The notes beneath the pieces are model-generated. The model had not been told where the DNA came from, did no database searches, and saw nothing but the letters and a program-made list of their open reading frames with translations. A stretch of 64,000 nt of DNA from Salipiger bermudensis (lineage in GTDB: Bacteria; Pseudomonadota; Alphaproteobacteria; Rhodobacterales; Rhodobacteraceae), in contig NZ_JAHVIA010000001.1 of assembly GCF_019801965.1 (NCBI RefSeq), forward strand, positions 248,001-312,000, given 5' to 3'. The position numbers were made by a program, and so were the translations under genes. Every line of letters begins with the position of its first letter. The first letter of the stretch is position 1. Shown piece after piece: positions 17,426 through 28,108 of the stretch.

Positions 17426-17722
17426 ATGACCGATCAGGAAGAAGAATGGGTCTATGACGAGGCCAGCGGCGAATGGCGCCCGGCCTCCGAGGTCGCCGCG
17501 GAGAGCGCGGTCGAGATCCGCGATGCCGCCGGCAACCTGCTGGCAGACGGCGATTCCGTGGTTCTGGTGAAGGACCTGAAGGTGAAGGGCGCGGGCCAGA
17601 CGCTGAAGCAGGGCACGGTGATCCGCAGCATCCGCCTGACCGACAATCCCGACGAGATCGACTGCCGCCACGACACCATCAAGGGCCTCGTGCTGCGCAC
17701 CGAGTTCGTCCGCAAGCGCTGA
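17426..17722 (+). CDS. YjdM/PhnA-like protein lacking the zinc ribbon
   Basis: A 98-residue protein whose C-terminal ~65 residues match the PhnA/YjdM beta-domain (EIRDAAGNLLADGDSVVLVK, KDLKVKGAGQTLKQGTVI, GLVLRTEFVRKR). The family usually has an N-terminal four-cysteine zinc ribbon. Here that part is replaced by an acidic segment with no cysteines (MTDQEEEWVYDEASGEWRPA). The family has no firmly known function and is not a phosphonate enzyme. It follows pssA by 15 bases with a good ribosome site (AAGGACAGG). Confidence 0.85.
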   Translation: MTDQEEEWVYDEASGEWRPASEVAAESAVEIRDAAGNLLADGDSVVLVKDLKVKGAGQTLKQGTVIRSIRLTDNPDEIDCRHDTIKGLVLRTEFVRKR

Positions 17723-17772
17723 GCCGCGGCGCCATCTTTCCCAAAAGCGTCAGCCCGAGACGCTCAGTAACG

Positions 17773-17798
17773 AAAAAAGCGCCCCGAGGGGCGCTTTT
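17773..17798. terminator. Bidirectional Rho-independent terminator
   Basis: AAAAGCGCCCC/GGGGCGCTTTT forms an 11-bp stem with a short loop. A and T tracts on the two sides suit both the plus-strand psd-pssA-yjdM unit and the convergent outer-membrane protein gene. Confidence 0.9.
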
Positions 17799-17820
17799 GC
17801 GTTTCCGGCAGAGGCCGGGA

Positions 17821-18480
17821 TCAGAAATTCAGCGACAGGCCGACATTGATCGCGTTGGTCTTGATGTCGGTCTCGAGCGAGCCGCCGCCATCGAGATCGG
17901 CCTCGTTGGTCGAATAGGTGAACTGGTATTCACCAAACACCGACACCCGGTCGTTGATCGGGTAGCTGACGCCCGCCAGCAGGCGCACCGCGGGGCCGGT
18001 CAGCTGGTAGCCATAGGTCTTGTCGCCACCGGTGGTCTCGACATCCACATGCGGGAAGGCGATGCCGAGGCCCGCGCCGGCATAGGGGGTCATGCTGCCC
18101 CACTGGTCAGGCCAGCGCTTCATCGCGTTCAGCGTCAGCAGGTTATGGCCGTCGGTGAATTCCATCCGGTCGAAGCCGATCGCCTCGCGCTCATCCTCGG
18201 GGGCGTAGACCTTGGCATGGGTGAATTCGAGCGCCACGCCAAAGGTTTCCGAGCGCCACCAGGTGCCGCGCAGACCATAGTAGGGCGGCATCTCGAAGCT
18301 CTTGCCATCCCAGCCGATGAGCGCGTCGTAATCGCCGCCGCCGGGATAGTCGCCCGAAACGCGGCTGTGCGGCGCGGTCTGCCAGCCGGTATAGATCGAC
18401 AGTTCGAAATCCTGCGCAGCGGCTTGGGACGCCGCCATCGCGGCGACCGAGACGGTCGCTGTGAGAATCAGTGCTTTCAT
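17821..18480 (-). CDS. Outer-membrane beta-barrel protein
   Basis: A 219-residue exported protein with a signal peptide (residues 1-22, ending ASQAAA) and an eight-strand-barrel-like alternating pattern. Examples are [33 protein letters not shown] and [12 protein letters not shown]. The C terminus is Phe (VGLSLNF), the BamA recognition signature. It resembles generic porin-like or OmpW-type small barrels. Specific ligand or enzyme activity is not evident. ATG 18478-18480 has GGAG upstream. It is divergent from petA. Confidence 0.85.
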   Translation of the reverse strand: MKALILTATVSVAAMAASQAAAQDFELSIYTGWQTAPHSRVSGDYPGGGDYDALIGWDGKSFEMPPYYGLRGTWWRSETFGVALEFTHAKVYAPEDEREAIGFDRMEFTDGHNLLTLNAMKRWPDQWGSMTPYAGAGLGIAFPHVDVETTGGDKTYGYQLTGPAVRLLAGVSYPINDRVSVFGEYQFTYSTNEADLDGGGSLETDIKTNAINVGLSLNF

Positions 18481-18699
18481 GGGATTGCTCCGGGCGCTCT
18501 GCATGGCTTCAGCGCTACATAGTTCGCGGGACGGAGCGTTTCAATTGCGACAGATGCGCACTTTGGGGGAAAGTGACTTCATGATTGCTTTACGGACACA
18601 TGACAGATCGCTAAACACGCGAGCGGAATAGCCGTACCGGGACGCGGCTGTCTAGCTATTATGGCCATTCAAAAGGCCGTGAGGAATGGAGATTACCCC

Positions 18700-19275
18700 G
18701 TGACACAAGCAGAAGATCACGAAGGCACTCGGAGGGACTTCCTCTTTTATGCCACCGCCGGTGCAGGCGTCGTCACCGCCGGCGCAGCCGTCTGGCCTCT
18801 GGTCAACCAGATGAACCCGTCCGCCGACGTGCGGGCGCTCAGCACCATCCGCGTCGACGTCTCCGGCGTCGAGACCGGCACCCAGCTCACGGTCAAGTGG
18901 CTCGGCAAGCCGGTCTTCATCCGCCGCCGCACCGAGACCGAGATCGAGGCCGCGCGCGGCGTCGAGATGAGCGAACTGGTCGACTCGGACGCGCGCAACG
19001 CCAACGTCGCAGCTGGCGCCGATGCCAGCGATGCCAACCGCACCCTCGACGAGACCGGCGAGTGGCTGGTGATGATGGGTGTCTGCACCCACCTCGGCTG
19101 CGTCCCGCTCGGCAATGCCGGCGAATACACCGCCGGCGGCGTCGGCGGCTGGTTCTGCCCCTGCCACGGCTCGCACTACGATACGGCCGGCCGCATCCGC
19201 AAAGGCCCCGCCCCGCAGAACCTGCCGGTTCCCACGGCGGAATTCGTCGAAGAAACCACCATTCTGCTGGGATAA
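18700..19275 (+). CDS. petA: Ubiquinol-cytochrome c reductase iron-sulfur (Rieske) subunit
   Basis: The Rieske subunit of the bc1 complex (191 residues) carries electrons from quinol to cytochrome c1. The 2Fe-2S motifs are intact: C129-T-H131-L-G-C134 and C153-P-C155-H156-G-S. The N terminus has a twin-arginine-type sequence ([15 protein letters not shown]) followed by the membrane anchor. GTG 18700 is chosen because GGAG lies upstream and the protein then aligns with Rhodobacter PetA; an upstream ATG at 18661 lacks similarity. First gene of petABC. Confidence 0.96.
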   Translation: MTQAEDHEGTRRDFLFYATAGAGVVTAGAAVWPLVNQMNPSADVRALSTIRVDVSGVETGTQLTVKWLGKPVFIRRRTETEIEAARGVEMSELVDSDARNANVAAGADASDANRTLDETGEWLVMMGVCTHLGCVPLGNAGEYTAGGVGGWFCPCHGSHYDTAGRIRKGPAPQNLPVPTAEFVEETTILLG

Positions 19276-19288
19276 GGGAGGCATCTAG

Positions 19289-20632
19289 ATGTCGGGTATT
19301 CCGCACGACCATTACGAACCGAAGACCGGCCCCGAGCGCTGGCTGCACAAGCGCCTGCCGATCGTCGGACTTCTCTACGACACCATCATGATCCCCACGC
19401 CCAAGAACCTGAACTGGATGTGGATCTGGGGCATCGTGCTCACCTTCTGCCTGGCGCTGCAGATCATCACCGGCATCGTGCTGGTCATGCACTACACGCC
19501 GCACGTGGACATGGCCTTCGCCTCGATCGAGCACATCATGCGCGACGTGAACGGCGGCTTCATGATCCGCTACCTGCACATGAACGGCGCCTCGCTGTTC
19601 TTCGTCGCGGTCTACCTGCACATCTTCCGCGGCCTCTACTACGGCTCCTACAAGAGCCCGCGCGAGGTCACCTGGATCATCGGCATGCTCATCTACCTGT
19701 GCATGATGGGCACGGCGTTCATGGGCTACGTTCTGCCCTGGGGCCAGATGTCTTTCTGGGGCGCCACGGTGATCACCGGCCTGTTCGGCGCGATCCCGTT
19801 CATCGGCGAGCCGATCCAGACCTGGCTGCTCGGCGGCCCGGCGGTCGACAACGCCACGCTGAACCGCTTCTTCTCGCTGCACTACCTGCTGCCCTTCGTC
19901 ATCGCGGCGCTGGTGGCGGTGCACATCTGGGCCTTCCACTCGACCGGCAACAACAACCCCACCGGTGTTGACGTCCGTCGCGGTTCCAAGGCCGAGGCCG
20001 AGAAGGACACCGTTCCGTTCTGGCCCTACTACGTCATCAAGGATCTCTTCGCCCTGGCGGTGATCCTCGCGGTGTTCTGGGCCATCGTCGGCTTCATGCC
20101 GAACTACCTCGGCCACCCCGACAACTACATCGAGGCCAACCCGCTCTCGACGCCCGCGCACATCGTGCCGGAATGGTACTTCCTGCCGTTCTACGCCATC
20201 CTGCGCGCTTTCACCTCGGAAGTCTGGGTGGTGCAGATCGCCTCGTTCCTGACCGGCGGCATCATCGACGCCAAGTTCTTCGGCGTGCTGGCCATGTTCG
20301 GTGCCATCATCGCCATGGCGCTGGCGCCCTGGCTCGACACCTCCTCGGTGCGCTCGGGCAAGTACCGCCCGCAGTTCAAGTGGTGGTTCTGGCTGCTGGT
20401 GATCGACTTCATCGCCCTGATGTGGCTCGGTGCCATGCCCGCGGAAGAGCCGTATGCGAGCTTCTCGCTGATCGGCTCGGCCTACTGGTTCGGCTATTTC
20501 TTCGTGATCCTGCCGCTGCTCGGCGTGTTCGAGAAGCCGCTGCCGCAGCCCGCGACCATCGAGGAAGATTTCGAGGCCCATTACGGCAAGACCTCGGAAA
20601 CCGGCTCCTCCGCCACGACCCCGGCCGAGTGA
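19289..20632 (+). CDS. petB: Cytochrome b subunit of the bc1 complex
   Basis: Cytochrome b (447 residues) holds both quinone sites and two b hemes in the inner membrane. It has about eight helices and the conserved elements [38 protein letters not shown] (Qo site) and the PEWYF motif ([16 protein letters not shown]). Histidine heme ligands lie in the YLHMNGAS and [17 protein letters not shown] helices. It starts 13 bases after petA and is followed 14 bases later by petC. Confidence 0.98.
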   Translation: MSGIPHDHYEPKTGPERWLHKRLPIVGLLYDTIMIPTPKNLNWMWIWGIVLTFCLALQIITGIVLVMHYTPHVDMAFASIEHIMRDVNGGFMIRYLHMNGASLFFVAVYLHIFRGLYYGSYKSPREVTWIIGMLIYLCMMGTAFMGYVLPWGQMSFWGATVITGLFGAIPFIGEPIQTWLLGGPAVDNATLNRFFSLHYLLPFVIAALVAVHIWAFHSTGNNNPTGVDVRRGSKAEAEKDTVPFWPYYVIKDLFALAVILAVFWAIVGFMPNYLGHPDNYIEANPLSTPAHIVPEWYFLPFYAILRAFTSEVWVVQIASFLTGGIIDAKFFGVLAMFGAIIAMALAPWLDTSSVRSGKYRPQFKWWFWLLVIDFIALMWLGAMPAEEPYASFSLIGSAYWFGYFFVILPLLGVFEKPLPQPATIEEDFEAHYGKTSETGSSATTPAE

Positions 20633-20646
20633 GACAGAAAGGACAG

Positions 20647-21441
20647 ATGACCATGTTCAAGAAACTTGCCCTTTCGACCGCGATGGCCCTCGGCCTGGCC
20701 ACCGGTGGCGCCTTTGCCGCCGGCGACATGGGCCATGTCGAGGATTACAGCTTCTCCTTCGAAGGCCCGTTCGGCGCCTTCGACCAGGACCAGCTGCAGC
20801 GCGGCCTGCAGGTCTATACCGAGGTCTGCTCGGCCTGCCACGGCCTGCGCTACGTGCCGTTCCGCACCCTCGGCGACGAGGGCGGCCCGCACTTCTCGGA
20901 AGATGAAGTGCGCGCCTACGCGGCACAGAACTTCGAGGTCTACGACGAGGAGCTCGAGGATTTTCGCCCGGCGATCCCGACCGATCACTTCCCGGTCAAT
21001 GACGGCGTCGGCGCCCCCGACCTGTCGCTGATGGCCAAGGCGCGCGCGGGCTTCCACGGCCCCTACGGCACCGGCCTGAGCCAGCTCTTCAACGGCATGG
21101 GCGGCGCCGAGTACATCGCCTCGATCCTGACCGGCTACACCGGCGAGGAGAAGGTCGAGGCCGGCACCACCTTCTACGAGAACCACGCCTTCCCGGGCGG
21201 CTGGATCTCGATGGCCCCGCCGCTGGCGGGTGAGGATGTCGAGTACAATGGCGGCCACCCGAACTCCCTGCACCACGAGGCGCAGGACGTGGCGGCCTTC
21301 CTGATGTGGACCGCAGAGCCCAAGATGATGGCGCGCAAGCAGGCCGGTTTCGCCGGCGTGATCTTCCTCGCCGTGCTCTCGGTGCTGCTCTACCTCACCA
21401 ACAAGCGCATCTGGCGCCCGATCAAGCACAAGCACGACTGA
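20647..21441 (+). CDS. petC: Cytochrome c1 subunit of the bc1 complex
   Basis: Cytochrome c1 (264 residues) takes electrons from the Rieske protein and passes them to soluble cytochrome c in the periplasm. A signal peptide (residues 1-25) is followed by the heme motif C61-S-A-C64-H65 and the axial-Met region [10 protein letters not shown]. One C-terminal membrane helix ([16 protein letters not shown]) and a basic tail end the protein. ATG 20647 has AAAGGA upstream; ATG 20653 is an alternative. The operon ends at the terminator at 21462-21491. Confidence 0.97.
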   Translation: MTMFKKLALSTAMALGLATGGAFAAGDMGHVEDYSFSFEGPFGAFDQDQLQRGLQVYTEVCSACHGLRYVPFRTLGDEGGPHFSEDEVRAYAAQNFEVYDEELEDFRPAIPTDHFPVNDGVGAPDLSLMAKARAGFHGPYGTGLSQLFNGMGGAEYIASILTGYTGEEKVEAGTTFYENHAFPGGWISMAPPLAGEDVEYNGGHPNSLHHEAQDVAAFLMWTAEPKMMARKQAGFAGVIFLAVLSVLLYLTNKRIWRPIKHKHD

Positions 21442-21461
21442 TCGCGCCCGCCGCAAACGAC

Positions 21462-21491
21462 AAAGCCCCGCGCATCGCGCGGGGCTTTTTT
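21462..21491 (+). terminator. Rho-independent terminator of petABC
   Basis: AAAGCCCCGCGC and GCGCGGGGCTTT pair around a short loop and are followed by a T run, 20 bases after the petC stop. Confidence 0.93.
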
Positions 21492-21507
21492 GTTGATCCG
21501 GTGGCTT

Positions 21508-21544
21508 GCGAGGAAAGCCCGCAAGGGCTTGAGGAGCGCGCCGC
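21508..21544. repeat. GCAA-loop hairpin repeat, copy 1 (after thiQ)
   Basis: A 37-base element that abuts the thiQ stop codon. It recurs with three differences at 42381-42417. Its hairpin is AAGCCC-GCAA-GGGCTT. Two of the three differences form a compensatory pair in the stem (A-T here, C-G in the other copy), which supports a conserved RNA or DNA structure. Confidence 0.7.
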
Positions 21545-22243
21545 TCAGCTCCCGAGATAGCGCCTCAGCGCCTCCGGCGGATCGGCAAACAGCCGCCGCG
21601 TGGCGACCGGCGCCGCTGCGACGCCCGCATCCACCAGCACCACCTCGTCGGCGAAGCGCTTGGCGTCCTCGGGATCGTGGCTGACCATCAGCACCAGCGC
21701 ACCGAGCTCGCCTGCCACGCCGCGCACCAGCTCCAGCATCTCGCCCTTGAGCGCCGGTCCCAGCGCCGCGAAGGGCTCGTCGAGCGCAATGATCGGCCGC
21801 GCCTGCAGCAGCACCCGCGCCAGCGCCGCCCGGCTCTGCTGACCGCCCGAGAGCGCCCCGGGCTTGCGATTTGCATAGCCCTTCAGGCCGACCCGGTCGA
21901 GCGCCCGCTCGACCTCGCGGCGCTCATCCGCCCAGAGCCGCCCGCCTTCGGGCCGCAGCGCCAGCCCGAGATTGCGCGCGAGGTCGAGATGCGGAAACAG
22001 GTTGTTCTCCTGGAACAGCATCGCCACCGGACGCCGGTCGGGCGCCGTGTCGGTGATGTCGCGCCCCTGCCAGAGCACCCGGCCCTCTTCCGGCCGCCGG
22101 AACCCGGCAATCAGGTCGAGCAGCGTCGACTTGCCCGCCCCCGATGGCCCGATGATCGCGACCCGCCGCCCCGGCGCGAGGCTCAGATCCGCCTCGAGCG
22201 AGAACCCTCCATCGCCGTAGCGGACCTTTTCAAGCGTCAGCAT
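21545..22243 (-). CDS. thiQ: Thiamine ABC transporter, ATP-binding protein
   Basis: The 232-residue ATPase of the thiamine importer. Walker A (GPSGAGKST), the Q loop (LFQENNLFPHL), signature (LSGGQQSRAALAR), Walker B (PIIALDEPF) and the switch His (VSHDPEDAKR) are all present. The NNLFPHL and DEPFAALGPAL phrases are typical of ThiQ. It overlaps the end of thiP by 14 bases and is the last gene of a riboswitch-controlled operon. Confidence 0.94.
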   Translation of the reverse strand: MLTLEKVRYGDGGFSLEADLSLAPGRRVAIIGPSGAGKSTLLDLIAGFRRPEEGRVLWQGRDITDTAPDRRPVAMLFQENNLFPHLDLARNLGLALRPEGGRLWADERREVERALDRVGLKGYANRKPGALSGGQQSRAALARVLLQARPIIALDEPFAALGPALKGEMLELVRGVAGELGALVLMVSHDPEDAKRFADEVVLVDAGVAAAPVATRRLFADPPEALRRYLGS

Positions 22244-23771
22244 TGACCCGCCCTCCCCGGTCGAAGATCCAAAACGCCCCGAAGCTCAGCAGCAGCAGGA
22301 GCAGCGCCGCGCCGGCCGCCGCCTGCATCTGGTAGGAGCCCATCAGCCGGTAGACCTGCAAGGGCAGTGTCGCCCGGTCGGGATCGGCAAACAGCGCGAT
22401 GACGCCGAGATCGCCCATCGACAGCGCCGCGGTCAGCCCCGCGGCAAAGCCCAGCGGTCGCCGCAGCCGCGGCAGGAAGACCAGCCGCAGCCAGGCCCAG
22501 CGGCTCAGCCCGAGCGCCAGCGCCAGACAGCCGTACTCCGCCCGCACTGCCTCGGCCTCCGGGCGCAGGATGCGCAGCGCAAAGGGCAGCGCCACCAGCG
22601 CGTTCACCACCATGGTGACCGGCAGCGCCAGCGCAAACGGGTTCACATAAGGCCGCACGATCAGGAACAAGCCGGTGCCCAGCACCAGCGGCGAGAGCGC
22701 GATGCCCGCAAGCCCCACCAGCTCGCCGCCCCGCGTCGCCAAGGGCAGCGCCCAGGCGATGCAGAGCGCGGTCGAGACCAGCGCCACGGTGATCGAATTC
22801 ACCGCCGCCTCCCAGGTCCCGGGCCCCAGCGCCGCCAGCCCCGGCAGGCCACGCAGCGCCACCATGCCGAGCGGCGTCAGCAGGAACGCCGCCGCCAGCG
22901 AGATCCAGAGCCCGTCGAGCACGCGCGCGACAGGCCCCTGGCCGTCCCAGCGCCGATGCGCCCGGTCGAGCCCGGCGCCAAAGCCGCTCCCGGCGCCCAG
23001 CCGCAGCGCCACCAGCCCGGCGGCGAGCGCCAGCGCGAGCTGGATCACCGACAGGAGCGCCGCCCGGCCCAGATCGAAGTCAAACCGCACCGCCTGGTAG
23101 ATCGCCAGCTCCACCGTGGTGGCCCTTGGCCCGCCACCCAGCGTCAGCGCCACCGCGAAGCTCGACAGGCAGATGACGAAGATCACCGCGAAAGCCCCCG
23201 GCGCGATGCGCAGCAGCATCGGCGCCTCGAGCGCCCGGAACATCGCCCAAGGCGACAACCCGAGCGAAGCGGCAAGCCGGAAGCGCTCGGCCGGGATCGC
23301 CAGCCAGCCCTGCAGCAGCAGCCGCACCGCCAGCGGCAGGTTGAAGAACACATGCGCGAGGATCACCCCGTGCATGCCGTAGATCGTCATCTCCGGCAGC
23401 CCCAGCGCCCGCAGCGCGCCGTTCGCCAGCCCGTTCTGCCCGAACACCGCGATCAGCCCGAGCACGGCGACGATGACCGGCAGGATAAACGGCGCCCCCA
23501 TCAGGGCCACCAGCGCCCCCCGCCCGCGAAAGCGCCGCCGCGCCAGTGCGCGCGCCACCGGCACGGCAAGCGCCACGCTGGCGCCCGCCGAGGCCAGCGC
23601 CTGCAGCAGCGTGAAGCGCAGCGCCTGCCAGTCGCCAGGGCCGAGATCGCCCCAGCCACCGGCCCGCAGCAGCACCGCCGCCACCGGCCCCAGCGTCAGC
23701 GCCGCCACCGCCAGGCCGGCGGCCCAGGCCGCCGCAGAGCCCCGGCTCAGCGCGACAGCGCGCGGCGCCAT
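22230..23771 (-). CDS. thiP: Thiamine ABC transporter permease
   Basis: A 513-residue permease built of two fused BPD-type halves, with about 12 membrane helices. EAA-like loops are visible in each half ([20 protein letters not shown] and [20 protein letters not shown]). This fused arrangement is that of ThiP and FbpB-type permeases. The riboswitch and the ThiB and ThiQ neighbours specify thiamine or its phosphates. Start ATG 23769-23771 lies within the last codons of thiB (25-base overlap), so the operon is translationally coupled. Confidence 0.93.
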   Translation of the reverse strand: MAPRAVALSRGSAAAWAAGLAVAALTLGPVAAVLLRAGGWGDLGPGDWQALRFTLLQALASAGASVALAVPVARALARRRFRGRGALVALMGAPFILPVIVAVLGLIAVFGQNGLANGALRALGLPEMTIYGMHGVILAHVFFNLPLAVRLLLQGWLAIPAERFRLAASLGLSPWAMFRALEAPMLLRIAPGAFAVIFVICLSSFAVALTLGGGPRATTVELAIYQAVRFDFDLGRAALLSVIQLALALAAGLVALRLGAGSGFGAGLDRAHRRWDGQGPVARVLDGLWISLAAAFLLTPLGMVALRGLPGLAALGPGTWEAAVNSITVALVSTALCIAWALPLATRGGELVGLAGIALSPLVLGTGLFLIVRPYVNPFALALPVTMVVNALVALPFALRILRPEAEAVRAEYGCLALALGLSRWAWLRLVFLPRLRRPLGFAAGLTAALSMGDLGVIALFADPDRATLPLQVYRLMGSYQMQAAAGAALLLLLLSFGAFWIFDRGGRVNADA

Positions 23772-24730
23772 GCCTCGACCGCCTCGTCGCGCAGCGCCGC
23801 CGCCTCATCCTCGGAGTAGAACAGCACCTTTTCAGGCAGCTCGAGCTCCTTGAACCCCTCAGGCCATTTTTCGCGCGGCAGCGCCGCCGGGAACGACCAG
23901 TTGCCCGTGGCGATCATCTCCTGAAACGGTTCACTCATGGTAAACGCCAGGAAGTCATCCGCCAGCTCCGGCTGATCCGTGCTCGCCACTTTCGCGGCGA
24001 GTTCAACCATGAAGTAGTGCCCCTCCGGGAAGATCGCGGCCTTCTTGGTGCGATCGTCCTCGGCGATGATGTGATAGGCCGGGGAGGTGGTGTAGCTCAT
24101 CACCATGTCGGCCTCGCCGTCGGTGAAAAGGCCATAGCTCTCCGACCACCCCTTGGTCACAGTGAGGATCTTCGGCGCCAGCTTCTCCCAGGCCGCCTCG
24201 GCGCCCTCGCCATAGACCGACTGCACCCACAGCACCGTCGCCAGCCCGGAGATCGAGCTGCGCGGGTCCTGGATCACGATCTTCAGATCGTCGGGCGCCT
24301 CGAGCAGCGCATCGAAGCTCGCCGGCGGCTCGGCCAGCCGCTCGGTGTTGTAGATGAAGGCGGTGTGGCCGTAATTATAAGGCAGGAAGATCTCGTCCTC
24401 CCACTCGATCGGCAGGGTCAGCGGCGCGAGGTCAACGTTGTGCGACGCGAAGAGGCCGCTCTCGCGCGCCTTCTTGGTGACGTCGGTGTTGAGCCCGAAG
24501 ACGATATCGGCCTCGGTGCGCTCGCCCTCGAGCAGGATCCGCGGCAGCAGGTCGCCGGGCTTGAACTGCAGGTCGCAGTCGCACTCGGCCTCGAACATCT
24601 CCTCGATCTTTGGGCCCGGGCCCCATTCCGAGACGATGTAATCGCCCGCGTAGACGGTCAGGACAGGGGTCTCGGCCAGCGCGGCGCTGGCGGTCAGAAG
24701 TCCCGCTGCAAAAGTGGTGGTGGCCTTCAT
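23747..24730 (-). CDS. thiB: Thiamine ABC transporter substrate-binding protein
   Basis: The 327-residue periplasmic receptor for thiamine. A signal peptide (about residues 1-19, ending ASAALA) is followed by [25 protein letters not shown], close to the opening of ThiB, and by [15 protein letters not shown] and [14 protein letters not shown] further on. It binds thiamine, TMP or TPP in family members and passes the ligand to ThiPQ. Expression should fall when TPP is abundant because of the riboswitch upstream. Confidence 0.94.
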   Translation of the reverse strand: MKATTTFAAGLLTASAALAETPVLTVYAGDYIVSEWGPGPKIEEMFEAECDCDLQFKPGDLLPRILLEGERTEADIVFGLNTDVTKKARESGLFASHNVDLAPLTLPIEWEDEIFLPYNYGHTAFIYNTERLAEPPASFDALLEAPDDLKIVIQDPRSSISGLATVLWVQSVYGEGAEAAWEKLAPKILTVTKGWSESYGLFTDGEADMVMSYTTSPAYHIIAEDDRTKKAAIFPEGHYFMVELAAKVASTDQPELADDFLAFTMSEPFQEMIATGNWSFPAALPREKWPEGFKELELPEKVLFYSEDEAAALRDEAVEAWRRALSR

Positions 24731-24779
24731 GGCGTCCTCCAGACTTGCGGCGAGAGGGCAAGACTGGGCAGGATGCCGT

Positions 24780-24862
24780 CACCTTCCCTCCGCCGGTATC
24801 AACCGGTTCAGGTTCAACGGGTTCGCGTCATGCATCTCAGCCCGTGCGGGCACCCCGAGGTA
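24780..24862 (-). promoter_or_regulatory. TPP riboswitch (THI box)
   Basis: The minus strand has the conserved THI-box blocks. They are CGGGGTGCC, the CTGAGATG block, GAACCTGAACCGG, and GATACCGGCGGAGGGA. It lies 50 bases upstream of thiB and should shut off the importer when thiamine pyrophosphate binds. The mode (translational or transcriptional) cannot be decided from the sequence. Confidence 0.95.
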
Positions 24863-24961
24863 TCGCAAGACCTAATCTTGCGCGGGGGGCCTTGCAAGGT
24901 GAAATCCCTTGAGACGCCGCCGCCCCTGCCCTACAGGAAGCCGGGACAAAGGAGATCGCGC

Positions 24962-26062
24962 ATGAGCATGAACACATTCGGCCACCTGTTCCGCGTCACC
25001 ACATGGGGCGAAAGCCACGGGCCCGCGCTCGGCGCGACGGTCGATGGCTGCCCGCCGGGCGTGGCGGTGGACGAGGCGATGCTCCAGCACTGGCTCGACA
25101 AGCGCAAGCCGGGGCAGAACAAGTTCACCACGCAGCGGCGCGAGCCCGACGCGGTGCGCATCCTGTCGGGCGTGTTCGAGGGCCAGACCACCGGTACGCC
25201 GGTGCAGCTGATGATCGAGAACACCGACCAGCGCTCGAAAGATTATGGCGACATCGCCGAGAAGTTCCGGCCCGGCCATGCCGACATCACCTATTGGCAG
25301 AAATACGGCATCCGCGATTATCGCGGCGGCGGGCGCTCCTCTGCACGCGAGACGGCGGCCCGCGTGGCCGCCGGCGGGCTGGCGCGCGCGGCGCTCGACA
25401 CGCTGGCGCCGGGCATCGAGGTCACCGGCTACATGGTGCAGGTCGGCCCGCACCAGATCGACCGCGGCAATGTCGATTTCGCGCAGATCCCGCAGAACCC
25501 GTTCTGGACCCCGGATGCGACGGCGGCCGTGACCTGGGCCGGCTATCTCGACGATCTACGCAAGTCCGGCGACAGCGTCGGCGCGGTGATCGAGGTGGTG
25601 GCGCGCGGCGTGCCGGCGGGCCTTGGTGCCCCGGTCTACGGCAAGCTCGACACCGATCTCGCCGCGGCGGCAATGTCGATCAACGCGGTGAAGGCGGTGG
25701 AGATCGGCGAGGGCATGGCCTCGGCGGCACTGCGCGGCTCGGAGAATGCCGACGAGATCAGCATGGGGCCGGATGGCCCGGTCTACAGCTCGAACCACGC
25801 CGGCGGCATCCTTGGCGGGATCTCCACCGGGCAGGACATCGTGCTGCGCTTCGCGGTCAAGCCGACCTCCTCGATCCTGACACCGCGACGCACGATCACC
25901 AAGTCGGGCGAGGAGGCGGAGATCATCACCAAGGGCCGTCACGATCCCTGCGTCGGCATTCGGGCGGTGCCGGTGGGCGAGGCAATGGTGGCCTGCGTGC
26001 TGCTCGATCACCTGCTTCTGCATCGCGGCCAGGTCGGTGAGAACCGCGGCAAGATAGGCTGA
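24962..26062 (+). CDS. aroC: Chorismate synthase
   Basis: Last step of the shikimate pathway: EPSP to chorismate, using reduced FMN. It is 366 residues. All three signatures are visible: [17 protein letters not shown] near the N terminus, [19 protein letters not shown] in the middle and [19 protein letters not shown] near the C terminus. The gene is monocistronic, divergent from thiB and preceded by AAAGGAG. The catalytic His of GESHG is intact. Confidence 0.97.
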   Translation: MSMNTFGHLFRVTTWGESHGPALGATVDGCPPGVAVDEAMLQHWLDKRKPGQNKFTTQRREPDAVRILSGVFEGQTTGTPVQLMIENTDQRSKDYGDIAEKFRPGHADITYWQKYGIRDYRGGGRSSARETAARVAAGGLARAALDTLAPGIEVTGYMVQVGPHQIDRGNVDFAQIPQNPFWTPDATAAVTWAGYLDDLRKSGDSVGAVIEVVARGVPAGLGAPVYGKLDTDLAAAAMSINAVKAVEIGEGMASAALRGSENADEISMGPDGPVYSSNHAGGILGGISTGQDIVLRFAVKPTSSILTPRRTITKSGEEAEIITKGRHDPCVGIRAVPVGEAMVACVLLDHLLLHRGQVGENRGKIG

Positions 26063-26070
26063 CCCCGTCG

Positions 26071-26092
26071 CCGCGGCATCCTCTTGCCGCGG
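26071..26092. terminator. Hairpin between aroC and the chemoreceptor gene
   Basis: CCGCGGCA and TGCCGCGG form an 8-bp stem eight bases after aroC, between convergent genes. There is no clear T run, so termination is likely only by position. Confidence 0.45.
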
Positions 26093-26156
26093 TGTCATAT
26101 TGTCTGTCAGGCCACGCGCGCCAGCCCTCCAGGCGCCGCTTGCCCAACCGCCGGGC

Positions 26157-28028
26157 TCAGAAATCCTCCCACATGGTGACATCGTCTCCGGAAGCACGTT
26201 TCATCGGCGTCTCGCTCGCGACCGGGGCGGGTGGCACCGCCAGTTCCTCGACCGGGACGGAGACCGGTGTCACCTCTTCGAGCTGCCCGGGCTCGCCGCC
26301 CATGAAGCGGTTGAGCTGCGCCGTCAGGCGGTCTGCTTCGCTACTGAGCTGCTGACTGGCCGAGCTGGTCTCGCCGACCATGGCGGCGTTCTGCTGGGTG
26401 ACCTTGTCGAGCTCGGCCACGCCCACGTTGATCTCCTGCAGACCGGCGGCCTGCTCCTTGGCTGCGGAGGCGATATCGCCCACCATGTCGGAGACTTCCG
26501 TCACGTAGCGCACGATGTCTCCCAGGGTCTCGCCGGTCTGTTCGACGAGCTGGCCGCCATCCTTCACCTGCTGCGAGCTGTTCGACACAAGGGCCTTGAT
26601 CTCGCGCGCCGATTCAGAGGCGCGCTGGGCCAGGGAGCGGACCTCGGAGGCGACCACCGAGAAGCCCTTGCCGCTTTCTCCGGCGCGGGCCGCCTCGACC
26701 CCGGCGTTGAGCGCCAGCAGGTTGGTCTGGAAGGCGATGTCGTCGATCACCCCGATGATCTGGGTGATCTGATCGGAGGACGCGGCGATCGAGCTCATCG
26801 CCGCCAGCGCCCGCTCCATCACCGCGCCGCCTTCTTCGGCGCGGCGCCGACCGGCGCCGGCGCGCTCATCCGCCTCTTCGGCACGCTCCGCAGCGGCCCG
26901 CACGCTGCCTGACATCTCTTCGAGCGCCGCGGCGGATTCCTCGAGCGTGGCGGCCTGCACTTCGGAGCGCCGCGACATCTCCGTCGACATCGAGGACAGC
27001 TCCTGCGAGTTGCGCTGCACCATCTCGGCGGAATCGCGCAGCGAGGCGATCAGATCGCCGATCTGCTCCGACAGCTCGTTGAAATCGCGGCAGATCGCCT
27101 CGTAGCTTTCGCCGAGATCCGTCCATTCGGATGTGTCGAGACGGCTGTCGATACGCCCCTGCGACAGCCCGCCCATCGCGGCGCCGAGCGCGGAGAACAG
27201 CGCGATGCGGCGTTCATTGGCGACCCGTTCGCGCGCCGCATCCTCATCGCCCGCGCGCAGCCGGTCGCGCAGGTTCTCGAGGTTGCTCGCGATCATGCCC
27301 GCCTCGTCGCCATAGCCGGTGCCGCCGATTTCGGTGTCGTAATCTCCCTCGGCCAAGCGGCTGACCGAATCCGCCGCGGTCTTGAAGGGGACCGACAGCA
27401 ATCGGCCGAAGACCATCACCAGGACGAAGGAGACCCCCGTCACCCCGGCCAGGGACAGCGCGAGAAGCGTCTGGCTGCGTTCGACCGCCGCAACGGTCTT
27501 GTCTTCGGTCACCGCCGTGAGCGTGCGCACGACCTCCTGCACCCCGTCCACATCCGCGATGATCTTGACCAGCCTGGTGTAGAGCCAGCCGATATCCGTG
27601 CCCTGAAACGCCCGTTCCTCCCCGTCCCCGGCCCATTCCGCGATACTCTGGGACAGGTCGGACACCTCGAAGCTGACGGCCTCGAAGATTTCGTGGAAAT
27701 CATCGCGCCGGGCGCGCTGCGAGGCGGTATCATTGAACACGCCCTCGTGCTCGCCGATGTCGCGGATCACCTCCTGCAGGTTGCCCATCATGCTGGCATA
27801 GGCACCGCCCTCGCCGCGCGCCGTCCGCAACAGATCGGCGCGGGCCTGCTCGAGATCCTCGCGCACCCAGGCGATCAGCTCGTTCTGCTTGGCCACGTCG
27901 AAGGTGAAATGCACGTCGCGCGCGACCTTGCTCTGCATGTTCCACGACAGCACGCCGCTGGCCGCCAGCAGCAGCACGAACACCATGCCAAGGGCCAGGA
28001 TCTGGATCCTGATGGAAAACCGTCTCAT
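26157..28028 (-). CDS. Methyl-accepting chemotaxis protein
   Basis: A 623-residue transmembrane chemoreceptor. Membrane helix 1 (about 8-26) is followed by a periplasmic four-helix-type sensor domain of about 165 residues, helix 2 (about 193-213) and HAMP ([22 protein letters not shown] region). The C-terminal signalling coiled coil has the hairpin tip [29 protein letters not shown]. The C terminus is MWEDF, resembling the xWxxF pentapeptide that tethers CheR/CheB. The ligand is unknown. ATG 28026-28028 starts at the natural first helix; the longer upstream frame is antisense to other sequence. Confidence 0.94.
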   Translation of the reverse strand: MRRFSIRIQILALGMVFVLLLAASGVLSWNMQSKVARDVHFTFDVAKQNELIAWVREDLEQARADLLRTARGEGGAYASMMGNLQEVIRDIGEHEGVFNDTASQRARRDDFHEIFEAVSFEVSDLSQSIAEWAGDGEERAFQGTDIGWLYTRLVKIIADVDGVQEVVRTLTAVTEDKTVAAVERSQTLLALSLAGVTGVSFVLVMVFGRLLSVPFKTAADSVSRLAEGDYDTEIGGTGYGDEAGMIASNLENLRDRLRAGDEDAARERVANERRIALFSALGAAMGGLSQGRIDSRLDTSEWTDLGESYEAICRDFNELSEQIGDLIASLRDSAEMVQRNSQELSSMSTEMSRRSEVQAATLEESAAALEEMSGSVRAAAERAEEADERAGAGRRRAEEGGAVMERALAAMSSIAASSDQITQIIGVIDDIAFQTNLLALNAGVEAARAGESGKGFSVVASEVRSLAQRASESAREIKALVSNSSQQVKDGGQLVEQTGETLGDIVRYVTEVSDMVGDIASAAKEQAAGLQEINVGVAELDKVTQQNAAMVGETSSASQQLSSEADRLTAQLNRFMGGEPGQLEEVTPVSVPVEELAVPPAPVASETPMKRASGDDVTMWEDF

Positions 28029-28108
28029 CACCGCCGCTTTGCTCCTGTTCCGACCGCGCACCCTATGCGCCGTGCCGTGAGCTAGCAGACAGGTGTAAAC
28101 AAACCCTT

